A stretch of 64,000 bases of DNA from NCBI GenBank assembly GCA_963705545.1, contig CAVPJX010000001.1, forward strand, positions 620,001 through 684,000, given 5' to 3'. The DNA comes from DATBLY01 sp963705545 (lineage in GTDB: Bacteria > Actinomycetota > UBA4738 > HRBIN12). Numbering within the stretch: the stretch's first letter is position 1; every line of letters starts with the position of its first letter. Below the pieces are notes generated by a model. It worked only from the letters and a program-made list of their open reading frames with translations. It was not told the origin of the DNA and ran no database searches. The position numbers and the translations under genes are program-made. Positions 16,480-25,755 of this stretch are shown here, piece after piece.

Positions 16480-18267
16480 TCATCTTCCAGCTACGCACGA
16501 TCGTCGGGACCTCCCCGTCGGCGCGGCGGCTCGGTACGCGGCGACGACATCGGTCACCGAATCGAAGAACGCGTCAGCCCCGACCAGGTCCGTGATGCCG
16601 TAGCGGTCGAGCTCCGCGCGGACGTCCTCATCCACATCGGCGAACACCAGACGCGTGCCGTGCTCCTGCATCTGACCGTGCACCGCCACGAGCGTCTCCC
16701 CCGCCGAGTAGTCGACGTCGCCGATCGCAGCCGCGTCGACGCAGAACCACGACGGCGCACCCTCGGGGCGCTCCAAGATCGAACGCACCTCTTCCGAGAA
16801 CTGGTTCGCGTTGGCGTAGTAGAGGCTGGCCGCGAAGCGGTAGATCACGAGTCCGGTCTCGACCTTCCCGTCGGCGACGTCGGCCACCGGCACGGATCGG
16901 ACGCCGCCCGATGGGGAGGCCACCAGGACGGTGTCGCGCGGGTGGTAGCTGCGACGCAGGTGGTCGAGCACCGAGAGCACCATGGCGAGGATGATCCCCT
17001 GTTCCACGCCGACGATCACGACCACGGAGGCCGTGATCACCGCGACGACGAACTCGTCGACGCGCCAGCGCAGGATCTTCCTCATCCCGAGGCGGTCGAT
17101 CAGCTCGAGCCCGATCAGGAACACGATCGCCGAGAGCGTCGCCTCGGGCATGTACTGCAGCGGTTTCGTGAGGAACAGCAGCACGATCAGGATGATCACG
17201 GCCGCCGACAGGGAGGCGATCTGGCTCCGCCCGCCGGCGCCGTCGACGATCTGGGTCTTGGTCGGGCTGCCGTTCACCACGAAGGTTCCGGACAAGCCCG
17301 CCGAGACGCTGGCCATCGACAGACCGACCAGGTCCACGTTCTCGTCGAACCGCTCGTCGTACTTCGCGGCGTATGCGCGCGACGTGGCGGCGCTCTGCGC
17401 CAAGACCACGATGAAGATCGATGCCGCGGTGGGCACCAGGTCCAACCAGTCGCTCCACCCGGAGCTGGGGAGTCCGAACGTCGGGAGGCCGCCGGGGACC
17501 TTCCCTAGGGTGGCGACCCCGTCGGCCGAGAGATCCAGCGCGTAGCTCGCGACGATCGAACCGATCACGGCGATCAGTGCTCCCGGGATCTTGGGCGAGA
17601 TCGCCTTCAGACCGAAGATGACGGCGAAGATCGACAGGGAGACCGCCAGCGTCGGCAGGTTGGTGTCGGGGATCTGCTCGAGCGTCCCCCAGAACTTCGA
17701 CAGCGTGCCGCCGGTACCTCCGGGGACCCCGAGCATGCCGGGGAGCTGTCCCATCGCCACCTGGATCCCCACGCCGGTGAGGAACCCGATCAGGACGCTC
17801 CGGGAGAGGAAGTCGGCCAGGAACCCCAGTCGGATGATGCGCGCCAGCAGGAGGAAGCCAGCCGTGATGATCGCCATGATCCCGGCGAGTGCCACGTAGT
17901 CCGCGGACCCGGCCGCCGCGAGGCCCGTGAGGCCGGCGGCCATGATGGCGGCGGTCGCCGAGTCGGCGCCGACCACCAGGTGCCGCGACGATCCCAGGAT
18001 CGCGAACACCGCGATCGGGATCAGGATCGTGTAGAGGCCGGTGATCACCGGCATCCCGGCGATGGTCGCGTACCCCATGACCTCGGGGATGCCGAGCGCC
18101 GCGAGCGTGATGCCCGCGACGATGTCCGGGGTCAGCGTTGCCCGATCGAGCGGAAGGATCCCCTGGAAGACCGGGAACCGCCTCTGCTTCCGCTCCGTGT
18201 CTACCGCCGTTCGGTCGCTCAGCCGGACCCCCTCCCTCGAGGCATCCTCGTCGTCTTCGCCTTGCAC
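16480..18267 (-). CDS. SulP-family anion transporter with STAS domain
   Basis: A SulP/SLC26 permease of about 595 aa. The transport part has the family start FPVFQGILPLDRATLTPDIV, many hydrophobic helices and the signature region VVNGSPTKTQIVDGAGGRSQ. A cytoplasmic STAS domain follows at the C-terminus (VETGLVIYRFAASLYYANAN, WFCVDAAAIGDVDYSAGETL). It is predicted to import sulfate, bicarbonate or another anion across the cytoplasmic membrane. I chose the GTG at 18,267; a CTG at 18,222 behind GAGGGAGGGGG is a serious alternative. The longer frame to 18,447 runs into the divergent radical-SAM gene. Confidence 0.93.
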   Translation of the reverse strand: MQGEDDEDASREGVRLSDRTAVDTERKQRRFPVFQGILPLDRATLTPDIVAGITLAALGIPEVMGYATIAGMPVITGLYTILIPIAVFAILGSSRHLVVGADSATAAIMAAGLTGLAAAGSADYVALAGIMAIITAGFLLLARIIRLGFLADFLSRSVLIGFLTGVGIQVAMGQLPGMLGVPGGTGGTLSKFWGTLEQIPDTNLPTLAVSLSIFAVIFGLKAISPKIPGALIAVIGSIVASYALDLSADGVATLGKVPGGLPTFGLPSSGWSDWLDLVPTAASIFIVVLAQSAATSRAYAAKYDERFDENVDLVGLSMASVSAGLSGTFVVNGSPTKTQIVDGAGGRSQIASLSAAVIILIVLLFLTKPLQYMPEATLSAIVFLIGLELIDRLGMRKILRWRVDEFVVAVITASVVVIVGVEQGIILAMVLSVLDHLRRSYHPRDTVLVASPSGGVRSVPVADVADGKVETGLVIYRFAASLYYANANQFSEEVRSILERPEGAPSWFCVDAAAIGDVDYSAGETLVAVHGQMQEHGTRLVFADVDEDVRAELDRYGITDLVGADAFFDSVTDVVAAYRAAAPTGRSRRSCVAGR

Positions 18268-18303
18268 CGCAACCCGTCGGGTCGACCGAGGGTCGAACTC
18301 GAC

Positions 18304-18309
18304 TACGCT
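18304..18309 (+). promoter_or_regulatory. -10 box TACGCT, leaderless start of radical-SAM gene
   Basis: TACGCT ends seven bases before the GTG at 18,317, so transcription would begin at or near the start codon. No ribosome binding site precedes the GTG, consistent with a leaderless mRNA. Confidence 0.5.
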
Positions 18310-18316
18310 TCGGCCC

Positions 18317-19693
18317 GTGAGCCTCGTCGACGAGCGGTCCGGCGGTCCGCTGCTCCCACCTGGGGCCCCGCCGGCCTTCCATCTCCTGGCCAAGCCGACC
18401 GGAGCGATCTGCAACCTCGACTGCACGTACTGCTTCTTCCTGTCCAAGGAGATGCTGTACCCGGGGAGCCGTTTCCGGATGGCGGACGATCTCCTCGAGA
18501 CCTACCTGCGCCAGCTGATCGAGGCGCACGAGCGTTCGCCCGAGGTCGCCGTCGCCTGGCAGGGAGGCGAGCCCACGATGATGGGCGTCGACTTCTTCCG
18601 ACGCTCGGTCGAGATCGCGGAGGGCATGAAGCGACCGGGTCAGCGCCTCGTGTACACGATCCAGACGAACGGCACCCTCCTGGACGACGAGTGGGGCGCC
18701 TTCTTCAAAGAGCATGACTTCCTGGTCGGCCTGTCGATCGATGGTCCTCCTGACATCCACGACGCCTTCCGCGTCGACAAGGGCGGCAAGGGCAGCTTCG
18801 ACCGCGTGATGGCCGGCCTCGCGGCGCTCCGGCGCCACGACGTCGAGTGGAACGCGCTCACGACGATCCACACCGCGAACCAGGACCGCGGGCGCGAGGT
18901 CTACCGCTTCCTCCGGGACGGTTGCGGGGCCCGGTACATGCAGTTCATCCCGATCATCGAGCGCGCCACCCCGGAGACGCTGCCCGTCGCGAACGCGGGG
19001 TGGGGCGCGTCGGTGAAGGATCGCCCCCTGTACGTCCAGGACGGCACGCTGGTCACCGAGCGATCGATCTCGCCGGGAGGCTACGGCCGGTTCCTGATCG
19101 ACGTGTTCGAGGACTGGGTCCGCAGGGACATCGGCGAGGTGTACGTCCAGATGTTCGATGTCGCGCTCGCCAATTGGTACGGGGAGCCGCCCGGTCTCTG
19201 CATCCACTCCGAGACCTGCGGCCTCGCGCTCGCGTTGGAGCACACCGGCGACCTCTACTCGTGCGACCACTTCGTGGAGCCGGGCCACAAGCTGGGCAAC
19301 ATCCGGGACACGCCGATGATCGACCTCATCGTGCTGCCCCAGCAGCGGGCGTTCGGCGAGGCGAAGCGCGACACGCTCCCCCCGTACTGCCTGGCGTGCG
19401 ATGTCCGCTTCGCCTGTCACGGCGGCTGCCCGAAGGACCGATTCACCTTGACCCCGGACGGTGACCCCGGACTCCATTACCTCTGCCCGAGCTACAAGGC
19501 GTTCTTCCACCACATCGAGCCCGCGATGCGGCAGATGTGCGACCTGCTCCGCGTGGGCCGAGCACCCTCGGAGCTCGTGACGACCTACGCCGCGGCCGAT
19601 GCCGATCGCGGTCGGAACGACCCATGCCCCTGCGGCTCCGGCCGCAAGTGGAAGCGCTGCCACGGGATGGACGTCGGGACGGGCAGCGACTAG
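18317..19693 (+). CDS. Anaerobic sulfatase-maturating enzyme (radical SAM) with SEC-C tail
   Basis: A 458 aa radical-SAM protein. CNLDCTYC (Cys32, 36, 39) binds the SAM-cleaving 4Fe-4S cluster. The C-terminal Cys motifs (CIHSETCGLA, YSCDHFV, YCLACDVRFACHGGCPKDR) form the SPASM auxiliary-cluster region typical of anSME proteins, which oxidise a Cys or Ser in sulfatases to formylglycine. Unusually, it ends with a SEC-C metal-binding motif, RNDPCPCGSGRKWKRCHG. A Cys-type sulfatase lies two genes downstream and is the likely substrate. The GTG at 18,317 is chosen from the -10 spacing; the open frame to 18,041 is antisense to the SulP gene. Confidence 0.93.
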   Translation: MSLVDERSGGPLLPPGAPPAFHLLAKPTGAICNLDCTYCFFLSKEMLYPGSRFRMADDLLETYLRQLIEAHERSPEVAVAWQGGEPTMMGVDFFRRSVEIAEGMKRPGQRLVYTIQTNGTLLDDEWGAFFKEHDFLVGLSIDGPPDIHDAFRVDKGGKGSFDRVMAGLAALRRHDVEWNALTTIHTANQDRGREVYRFLRDGCGARYMQFIPIIERATPETLPVANAGWGASVKDRPLYVQDGTLVTERSISPGGYGRFLIDVFEDWVRRDIGEVYVQMFDVALANWYGEPPGLCIHSETCGLALALEHTGDLYSCDHFVEPGHKLGNIRDTPMIDLIVLPQQRAFGEAKRDTLPPYCLACDVRFACHGGCPKDRFTLTPDGDPGLHYLCPSYKAFFHHIEPAMRQMCDLLRVGRAPSELVTTYAAADADRGRNDPCPCGSGRKWKRCHGMDVGTGSD

Positions 19694-19722
19694 CGTCCGC
19701 GACCGGGACGGGGCGAGGGCGC

Positions 19723-22227
19723 GTGGGGGCATCGGGGACGGCGACGCAGGGCGAGCGAGCCCCCGACGGGGGCGGTGGTCGCCTGACCAAGCTCGACCCG
19801 CGTAGCCTCCGTCACGCCGACATCCGGATCTTCTCCTCCGCGAGCGACGCCCCGCTCGCGCGACGGCCCACCGACGTGATCCTGTTGATCGTCGCGGTGA
19901 CCGGCATCGTCGTCCTGTCGTTCTTCGCTCCCGGACCCACCGCGATCGATCAGACCCTCAGCGACCTCCTGAAGGAGCTCCCCGGTCTGCTCGGGTGGTT
20001 CTGGAACATCGGCTACGACCTGATGATCGCGTGGGCGTTCATCCTCCTCGTCCTCGCCCTCGTCGCCCGCCGGCGGAAGCGCCTGTTCTTCACGGAGCTC
20101 GCGGCCGGCGCCCTGGCGCTCGGGTTCGCGCTGGTGGCGGGGAAGGTCGCCGGCACCGACTGGGCGACCAGCCTGAAGGCGATCGGTGCATCCGGCTCGC
20201 CACCCGTGTACCTCGCGATCAGGCTCGCGGTGGCGACGGCGATCGTCGTGATGGCGTCGCCTCACATGAGCCGCCCGCTCCGGTTCATCGGCCGCTGGGT
20301 CGTGACGTTCGGGGCGCTGGCGGGCATCGCACTCGGCGTGACGCTGCCGATCGGGATGCTGGCCGGACTCCTGATCGGGCTGGGCTCGGCCGCGATCATG
20401 CACCTGATCCTCGGCTCGCCGGCAGGACGCCTCACCCTCGAACAGATCGCCACGGCGCTGGCCGACCTGGGCGTTGAGGCGACCGAGCCCCGACACGCAC
20501 CGCTCGAGCCCACCGGTGTCGCGCTCGTCGTCGCCACATCACCCCAAGGCAAGACCTTGCTCGCCAAGGTGTACGGCCGGGATGCGTGGGACGGCCAGTT
20601 CCTCGCCTCCATCTGGTCGTCGCTCTGGCATCGCGGCGAACGCCCCACGCTCGGGTTCGGACGGCTCCAACAGGTCGAACACGAGGCGTTCGTCACGCTG
20701 CTGGCCGAACGTTCGGGCATGCCCGTCCTTCCGATCGTCGCCGCCGGGATGGCCACCGCGCGCGACGCGCTCCTGGTGACCGAGGTGACCGGCCGCCCGC
20801 TCGGTTCTGTCGACCGGCCCGAGCTCGACGACGAGCTGGTGCGGGACATCTGGCGAGCGATGGGGTCGCTCCACGACCTCGGGGTCGCGCACGGCCAACT
20901 CGACGGCGAGCGGATCGTGGTGCGATCCGACGGAACACCGGCCGTCGGCGACTTCGGCGGTGCGCGGGTGGCGGCGTCCGACGGGATGATGATGGCCGAC
21001 CTCGCGCAGGTGCTCGTCACGACGGCGCTCGTCGTCGGCCCCGACCGCGCCATCGCCGCAGCGATCGACGTGATCGGCAAGGAGGCCTTCGCGAAGGTGC
21101 TTCCGTTCCTGCAGCCGGCCGTCCTCGACCGGGACACGCGACGGGCGATCCGGGATCGGGACTGGGACCTCGACGACCTCATGAAGCGGTCGACCGAGGT
21201 CACCGGCACCGAGGCGCCGGAGCTCGAACAGATCCGGCGGGTGACGGCGAAGTCGATCGCGATCGTCGCCCTGGTCGCGTTCCTCGCCTACGGCCTCATC
21301 TCGGCGCTCGCGGGGATCGGCATCCAGAACCTCTGGGACGAACTGAAGACCGCGGACGTGGCGTGGCTGATCGCGGCGTTGATCCTCGCGCCGATCTCGC
21401 AGATCCCGCAGGCGTTCTCGACCCTCGGCGCGTCACTGCGCGACATGCTCTTCGTCCCGGTGCTGATGCTGCAGTACGCGATCCAGTTCATCCAGCTCGC
21501 CGTGCCCAGCTCGGCCGCCCGCGTGGCCCTGGAGGTCCGGTTCTTCCAGCGGAACGGGGTCGACACGGGCGGCGCGCTCTCGATCGGGTTGATCGACAGC
21601 CTGAGCGGCTTCGTCATCCAGATCGCGCTGATCCTGATCATCACGCTCTCCGGGCTGGCGAGCCTGGATCTCTCCTCCGGCAGCTCGAGCTCCAGCGATT
21701 CGAGCGGTTCGTCCTCCTCATCCGGGCCGAACCTGCTGCTCCTCGCCGGGGTGCTGCTCGTCGTCGGCGTGATCGTCGCGCTCACGATCCCCCGGTACCG
21801 GGCCGCGATCAAGGCGGCGATCCCCCGGTACCGCGAGAACCTCCGCGCCCAGCTGGCGGCAGGTGCGAAGGCCCTGCGGGTGCTGCGCTCCCCCTCGAAG
21901 GTCGCGATGCTGTTCCTCGGGAACCTGATCGCGCAGTTGATGCTCGCGATGATCCTCGGGATCTGCCTGCGAGCGTTCGGCGAACACGCGTCGTTCGCCG
22001 GCTTGGTGCTGGTGAACACGATGGTGGCCCTCTTCGCGGGTTTCATGCCCGTCCCGGGCGGGATGGGCGTGTCCGAGGCGGCGCTCACCGCCGGGCTCGT
22101 CGCGCTGGGCGTTCCCAGCGCGGCCGCCATGTCGACGGCGATCGCGTACCGCCTCGTGACGTTCTACCTGCCGCCGATCTGGGGTTCGCTCGCGACGCGC
22201 TGGCTCAAGCAGCACGAGTACCTGTGA
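19723..22227 (+). CDS. Flippase-like membrane protein (UPF0104/LPG-synthase TM type) with pseudokinase domain
   Basis: An 834 aa membrane protein. An N-terminal set of about six to seven helices (to residue 240) is followed by a kinase-like domain. It keeps the ATP-lysine region LLAKVYGRD (near 278) and GDFGGARVA (near 408), but its catalytic loop reads AHGQLDGERIVV, without the Asp and Asn of active kinases. The C-terminal half is a lysylphosphatidylglycerol-synthase-like membrane region with SSAARVALEVRFFQRNG and MPVPGGMGVSEAALTAGLVA. A Ser-rich loop (SSSSSDSSGSSSSSG) joins two helices. Such proteins are linked to lipid or glycolipid translocation. The start is the GTG at 19,723, 30 bases after the anSME stop. 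Confidence 0.8.
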   Translation: MGASGTATQGERAPDGGGGRLTKLDPRSLRHADIRIFSSASDAPLARRPTDVILLIVAVTGIVVLSFFAPGPTAIDQTLSDLLKELPGLLGWFWNIGYDLMIAWAFILLVLALVARRRKRLFFTELAAGALALGFALVAGKVAGTDWATSLKAIGASGSPPVYLAIRLAVATAIVVMASPHMSRPLRFIGRWVVTFGALAGIALGVTLPIGMLAGLLIGLGSAAIMHLILGSPAGRLTLEQIATALADLGVEATEPRHAPLEPTGVALVVATSPQGKTLLAKVYGRDAWDGQFLASIWSSLWHRGERPTLGFGRLQQVEHEAFVTLLAERSGMPVLPIVAAGMATARDALLVTEVTGRPLGSVDRPELDDELVRDIWRAMGSLHDLGVAHGQLDGERIVVRSDGTPAVGDFGGARVAASDGMMMADLAQVLVTTALVVGPDRAIAAAIDVIGKEAFAKVLPFLQPAVLDRDTRRAIRDRDWDLDDLMKRSTEVTGTEAPELEQIRRVTAKSIAIVALVAFLAYGLISALAGIGIQNLWDELKTADVAWLIAALILAPISQIPQAFSTLGASLRDMLFVPVLMLQYAIQFIQLAVPSSAARVALEVRFFQRNGVDTGGALSIGLIDSLSGFVIQIALILIITLSGLASLDLSSGSSSSSDSSGSSSSSGPNLLLLAGVLLVVGVIVALTIPRYRAAIKAAIPRYRENLRAQLAAGAKALRVLRSPSKVAMLFLGNLIAQLMLAMILGICLRAFGEHASFAGLVLVNTMVALFAGFMPVPGGMGVSEAALTAGLVALGVPSAAAMSTAIAYRLVTFYLPPIWGSLATRWLKQHEYL

Positions 22228-22458
22228 TCACGGATCCGACCGACAGAGGGCGGCAGGCGGGAAGTGGCTGCTCGTGGATCGCTCAGTCGTCGAGCTCCTT
22301 CAGACCGACCGCTCGATCCTTTCGTCCGCCCGCTGTCGCCCGTATCGGCGGGGGGGATGCATGGGCGCGCCCGCCGTCGCGACCGACGTCGGTAGGCGCG
22401 TAGAGTGAGGCCGCTGCCCTCGAGGGTCAGTCGTCGAGTGCGAAAGGTTTGGTGAATC

Positions 22459-24864
22459 ATGGCAACGGACCGCTCCGCTCTCCCGATCCGTCGCGAAGCG
22501 TTCGCGGGAGTCGCCAACCGGACGCTCGACGGGTCGAAGCCGGACTGGAACCTCATCGGGCATCCCACTCCCCCGGACGGCGCTCCCAACGTCTTGCTGG
22601 TCCTCATCGACGATGCGGGTTTCGGCAACCCGAGCACGTTCGGCGGTCCCATCCAGACGCCGAACTACACGCGCGTGGCCGAGGAGGGCCTGAAGTACAA
22701 CCGTTTCCACGTGACGGCCCTATGCTCGCCGACCCGCGCCGCGTTGCTGACCGGTCGCAACAACCACGCGGTGGGGTTCGGCTCGGTCGGTGAGTTCGCC
22801 GGAGGGTTCCCAGGTTATTCAGCGTCCCTGCCGAGGGACTGCGCGCCGCTCCCTCGCATCCTGCGCGACAACGGTTACAGCACCGCGGCCTTCGGGAAGT
22901 GGCACCTGACGCCTGACGGGCAGCAGGGCCCGGCAGGCCCGTTCGACCGCTGGCCGAACGGCTGGGGGTTCGACTACTTCTACGGCTTCCTGGCTGGCGA
23001 CTCGGGGCAATGGGACCCGTGCTTGATCGAGAATCAGAAGGTGATCGGGACCCCGGAGGGGTTCTACGACGAGGAGGATCCCTACTACTTCCCGGATGCG
23101 ATGGCGGACCGGACGCTCGAGTGGCTCCACGGCGTTCGCGCACAAGACGCCGACAAGCCGTTCTTCATCTACTTCTCGACGGGGTGCAGCCACGCGCCGC
23201 ACCACGTGTCGCAGGCATGGGCTGAGAAGTACAGGGGCAAGTTCGACCAGGGGTGGGACAAGCTCCGGGAGGAGACGTTCGCGCGCCAGAAGGAGCTCGG
23301 CGTCGTGCCCGCGGACGCGGAGCTGACACCGCGCGACGACGCCTTCCCTGCGTGGGACGACGTGCCCGACAAGTTGAAGGCGTTCTACGCGCGCCAGATG
23401 GAGGTGTACGCGGGGTTCTCGGAGAACGCCGATCACAACGTCGGTCGCGTGATCGACGCGATCGACGAGCTCGGTGAGCTGGACGACACGGTGATCATCT
23501 GGATCTGGGGCGACAACGGCGCCAGCATGGAGGGGACGGTAACGGGCTCGTTCAACGAGATGACGATGCAGAACGGGATCCCGTTGACCGACGAGATGCA
23601 GCTCCAGTTGGCCGAACGCTTCGGCGGTATGGACAAGTGGGGGGCCCAGATCATGGATCCGCACTACGGTGCGGCATGGGCTTGGGCGGGGAACACCCCG
23701 TTCAAGTGGGGCAAGCAGGTCGGCTCTCATCTGGGTGGCACGCGGAACCCGATGGTCATCCGCTGGCCGGCGCGCATCGATGACGCCGGCGGGTTGCGCT
23801 CGCAGTTCGGCCACGTGATCGACGTCGCGCCGACGATCCTCGACCTCGCGGGGATCCCGCAGCCGAAGACCGTTGACGGGATCGAGCAGGAGCCGATGCA
23901 CGGGACCACCTTCGCCGCCACGTTCGGGGACGCGAACGCGCCTGAGTTCCGGACGCAGCAGTACTTCGAAACGATCGGCAACCGGGGCATGTACAAGGAC
24001 GGCTGGTGGCTCGCGATGAAGACCGAGCGCATCCCCTGGGTCGTCACGCCAGACGCCTTGAAACCATACGCACCAGGTGTCTGGGATCCGGACGCAGGCC
24101 CGGCCGAGCTCTACTACCTGCCGGATGACTTCACCCAGGCTCACGATCTGGCCGCCGAGCACTCAGAGAAGGTGCAGGAGCTGAAGGACCTGTTCTGGGA
24201 GGAAGCCGAGAAGTACAAGGTGTTGCCGCTGCTCGCCACGCTGTCCACCTTCTTCGGCATCCTGCCGCCCATGGTGGACAAGACGACGTTCGAGTTCCGG
24301 GGCGACGTGCAGAACGTCCTTTCGGGGATGATCCCCCGGATCTACAACCACTCGTACGCGATCAGCGCCGACCTCATCGTTCCCGAAGGCGGCGCGGAGG
24401 GCGTGATCGTCGCAGAGTCCGACCACCTCGGCGGGTTCACGCTCTACGTGAAGGACGGGAAGCTCACCCATACGTACTCGATGATGGGCGTCTTCTTGTT
24501 CAAGCAGGTCGCTGAGGAAGATCTGCCGGCCGGCGAGATCACGGTTCGCATGGAGTTCGCCGCCGACGAGGCGAAGCCCGCGACCGGTGGAGAGGTGACG
24601 TTGTTCATCGATGACCGACCGGTCGGGAAGGGGCGGATGGATCACACCGTTCCGATCAGGTTCTCCGCGTACGCGGGGATGGACATCGGACGGGACAACG
24701 GGGGCGTCGTGGACCTCGCTTACGAGGATCGGAAACCGTTCGCGTTCACCGGCACGGTGAAGAAGGTCGTGTTCGACATCAAGCCGCACCTGTCGGATCA
24801 GGACGAGCTCGACCTGCACGCCGAGGCGCACCGCGGGGACGCGGCGCACAGCCTGTCGGGCTAG
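22459..24864 (+). CDS. Cys-type arylsulfatase
   Basis: An 801 aa type I sulfatase that hydrolyses sulfate esters by a formylglycine nucleophile. The modification motif CSPTR starts at Cys89, followed by AALLTGRNN. Metal-binding residues are visible in LLVLIDDAGFG (Asp51, Asp52) and IWIWGDNGASMEG, and the family motif AAFGKWHLTPDGQ is present. The C-terminal domain from about residue 600 is a beta-sandwich (EFRGDVQNVLSGMIPRIYNH). No signal peptide is seen, so it is probably cytoplasmic. The anSME at 18,317 is its likely activator. Its ATG at 22,459 follows the GAAAGG stretch; a TAGAGT box lies at 22,401. Confidence 0.93.
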   Translation: MATDRSALPIRREAFAGVANRTLDGSKPDWNLIGHPTPPDGAPNVLLVLIDDAGFGNPSTFGGPIQTPNYTRVAEEGLKYNRFHVTALCSPTRAALLTGRNNHAVGFGSVGEFAGGFPGYSASLPRDCAPLPRILRDNGYSTAAFGKWHLTPDGQQGPAGPFDRWPNGWGFDYFYGFLAGDSGQWDPCLIENQKVIGTPEGFYDEEDPYYFPDAMADRTLEWLHGVRAQDADKPFFIYFSTGCSHAPHHVSQAWAEKYRGKFDQGWDKLREETFARQKELGVVPADAELTPRDDAFPAWDDVPDKLKAFYARQMEVYAGFSENADHNVGRVIDAIDELGELDDTVIIWIWGDNGASMEGTVTGSFNEMTMQNGIPLTDEMQLQLAERFGGMDKWGAQIMDPHYGAAWAWAGNTPFKWGKQVGSHLGGTRNPMVIRWPARIDDAGGLRSQFGHVIDVAPTILDLAGIPQPKTVDGIEQEPMHGTTFAATFGDANAPEFRTQQYFETIGNRGMYKDGWWLAMKTERIPWVVTPDALKPYAPGVWDPDAGPAELYYLPDDFTQAHDLAAEHSEKVQELKDLFWEEAEKYKVLPLLATLSTFFGILPPMVDKTTFEFRGDVQNVLSGMIPRIYNHSYAISADLIVPEGGAEGVIVAESDHLGGFTLYVKDGKLTHTYSMMGVFLFKQVAEEDLPAGEITVRMEFAADEAKPATGGEVTLFIDDRPVGKGRMDHTVPIRFSAYAGMDIGRDNGGVVDLAYEDRKPFAFTGTVKKVVFDIKPHLSDQDELDLHAEAHRGDAAHSLSG

Positions 24865-24881
24865 GAGCGGGAGGAGATCAG

Positions 24882-25391
24882 ATGGCGAAGGAGCCCACGG
24901 ACGTACTGATCGGCGGATACCTATCGACCCAGGCCGCTCACGAGGACTACGAGGCAGTACTTGATTGCGGCGCCGAGATCATGGGCGCCGTGGTGGTGAG
25001 CAAGGACTTGGAGGGCAACCTGTCGGTCGAGCAGACCGACCACATGGTCAAAGAAGGTGCGGAGGGACTCGCCGGCGTCGGGTTCGTGGTCGGGTTGTTC
25101 GCGCCTCCGCTGCTTGCTGCTACCGCGATCGGGGCCGTGATCGGTGCAGGCGCGGGGAAGGTGTTGCACAAGAAGAGCGGAAGCAAGATCGAGGAGGAGG
25201 CCGGCAAGACGATCCCCATCGGCGGGGCCGGTCTCATCGTCGCGTACAAGCACGACCACGCCGACACGATCGAGCCTGCGGTGACGCGTGCGGTCAAGAA
25301 GGTCGTTGGCGAGGCAGAGGGTCGCCATGTCGAGGCACTCAAGGGAGCGCTCGCCGACGCCCAGCAGAAGATGGCCGAAGGGAGCGCGTGA
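24882..25391 (+). CDS. DUF1269-like membrane-associated protein
   Basis: A 169 aa protein, 17 bases after the sulfatase and probably in its transcript (GGGAGGAG before the ATG). The N-terminal alpha-beta part contains LIGGYLSTQAAHEDYEAVLD. A Gly/Ala-rich hydrophobic hairpin follows (GVGFVVGLFAPPLLAATAIG, AVIGAGAGKVL), then a C-terminal part with GGAGLIVAYKHDHADTIE. This layout matches DUF1269-type proteins and the divergent paralogue at 26,077. The function is unknown; the hairpin suggests membrane association. Confidence 0.7.
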   Translation: MAKEPTDVLIGGYLSTQAAHEDYEAVLDCGAEIMGAVVVSKDLEGNLSVEQTDHMVKEGAEGLAGVGFVVGLFAPPLLAATAIGAVIGAGAGKVLHKKSGSKIEEEAGKTIPIGGAGLIVAYKHDHADTIEPAVTRAVKKVVGEAEGRHVEALKGALADAQQKMAEGSA

Positions 25392-25395
25392 TCCT

Positions 25396-25755
25396 ATGTC
25401 GGAGACCGACACACCATCCGGCACGCCTTCCGGGCTCCTCCGAGCGCTCGACACGCACGTGGAGAACGTGTTCCACGACTTCTATGACCCGCGGTTCTAA
25501 GGTCGACGGCTGTTCTCAGAGCTCTTCGGGACATCCTTCTTGGTCCTGGTGGCGGCGGGAGGCGGCACGGTCAACGCGCAGAGCGGCGGGCAGATCCCCC
25601 TGGCGGTCAGGGTGACGGCGCCGGGGCTGATGGTCATGGCGACGATCCTGTTCATGGGTGCGGTCTCCGGCGCCCATTTCAACCCGGTGGTGACGATCGC
25701 GGTCTGGCCCCGCGGCGACTTCCCGGGGAAGCGGATCCACCTTCGTCGTTCGTGA
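25396..25755 (+). pseudogene. Aquaporin/MIP gene with in-frame stop, truncated
   Basis: The frame from 25,396 encodes a short N-terminus ending FHDFYDPRF and then TAA at 25,498. It continues in the same frame with RLFSELFGTSFLVLVAAGGG, an aquaporin-type first helix, and MATILFMGAVSGAHFNPVVT with the first NPA-type box (here NPV). After RGDFPGKRI it meets another stop at 25,753. The second half of the channel, with the second NPA box, is missing. The gene is therefore both interrupted and truncated, and it lies between two DUF1269-like genes. Confidence 0.85.

Noticed and set aside
16628..19732. A 1,034-codon minus-strand frame
   Set aside because: It overlaps SulP in another frame and is antisense to the anSME; both of these have solid family signatures.
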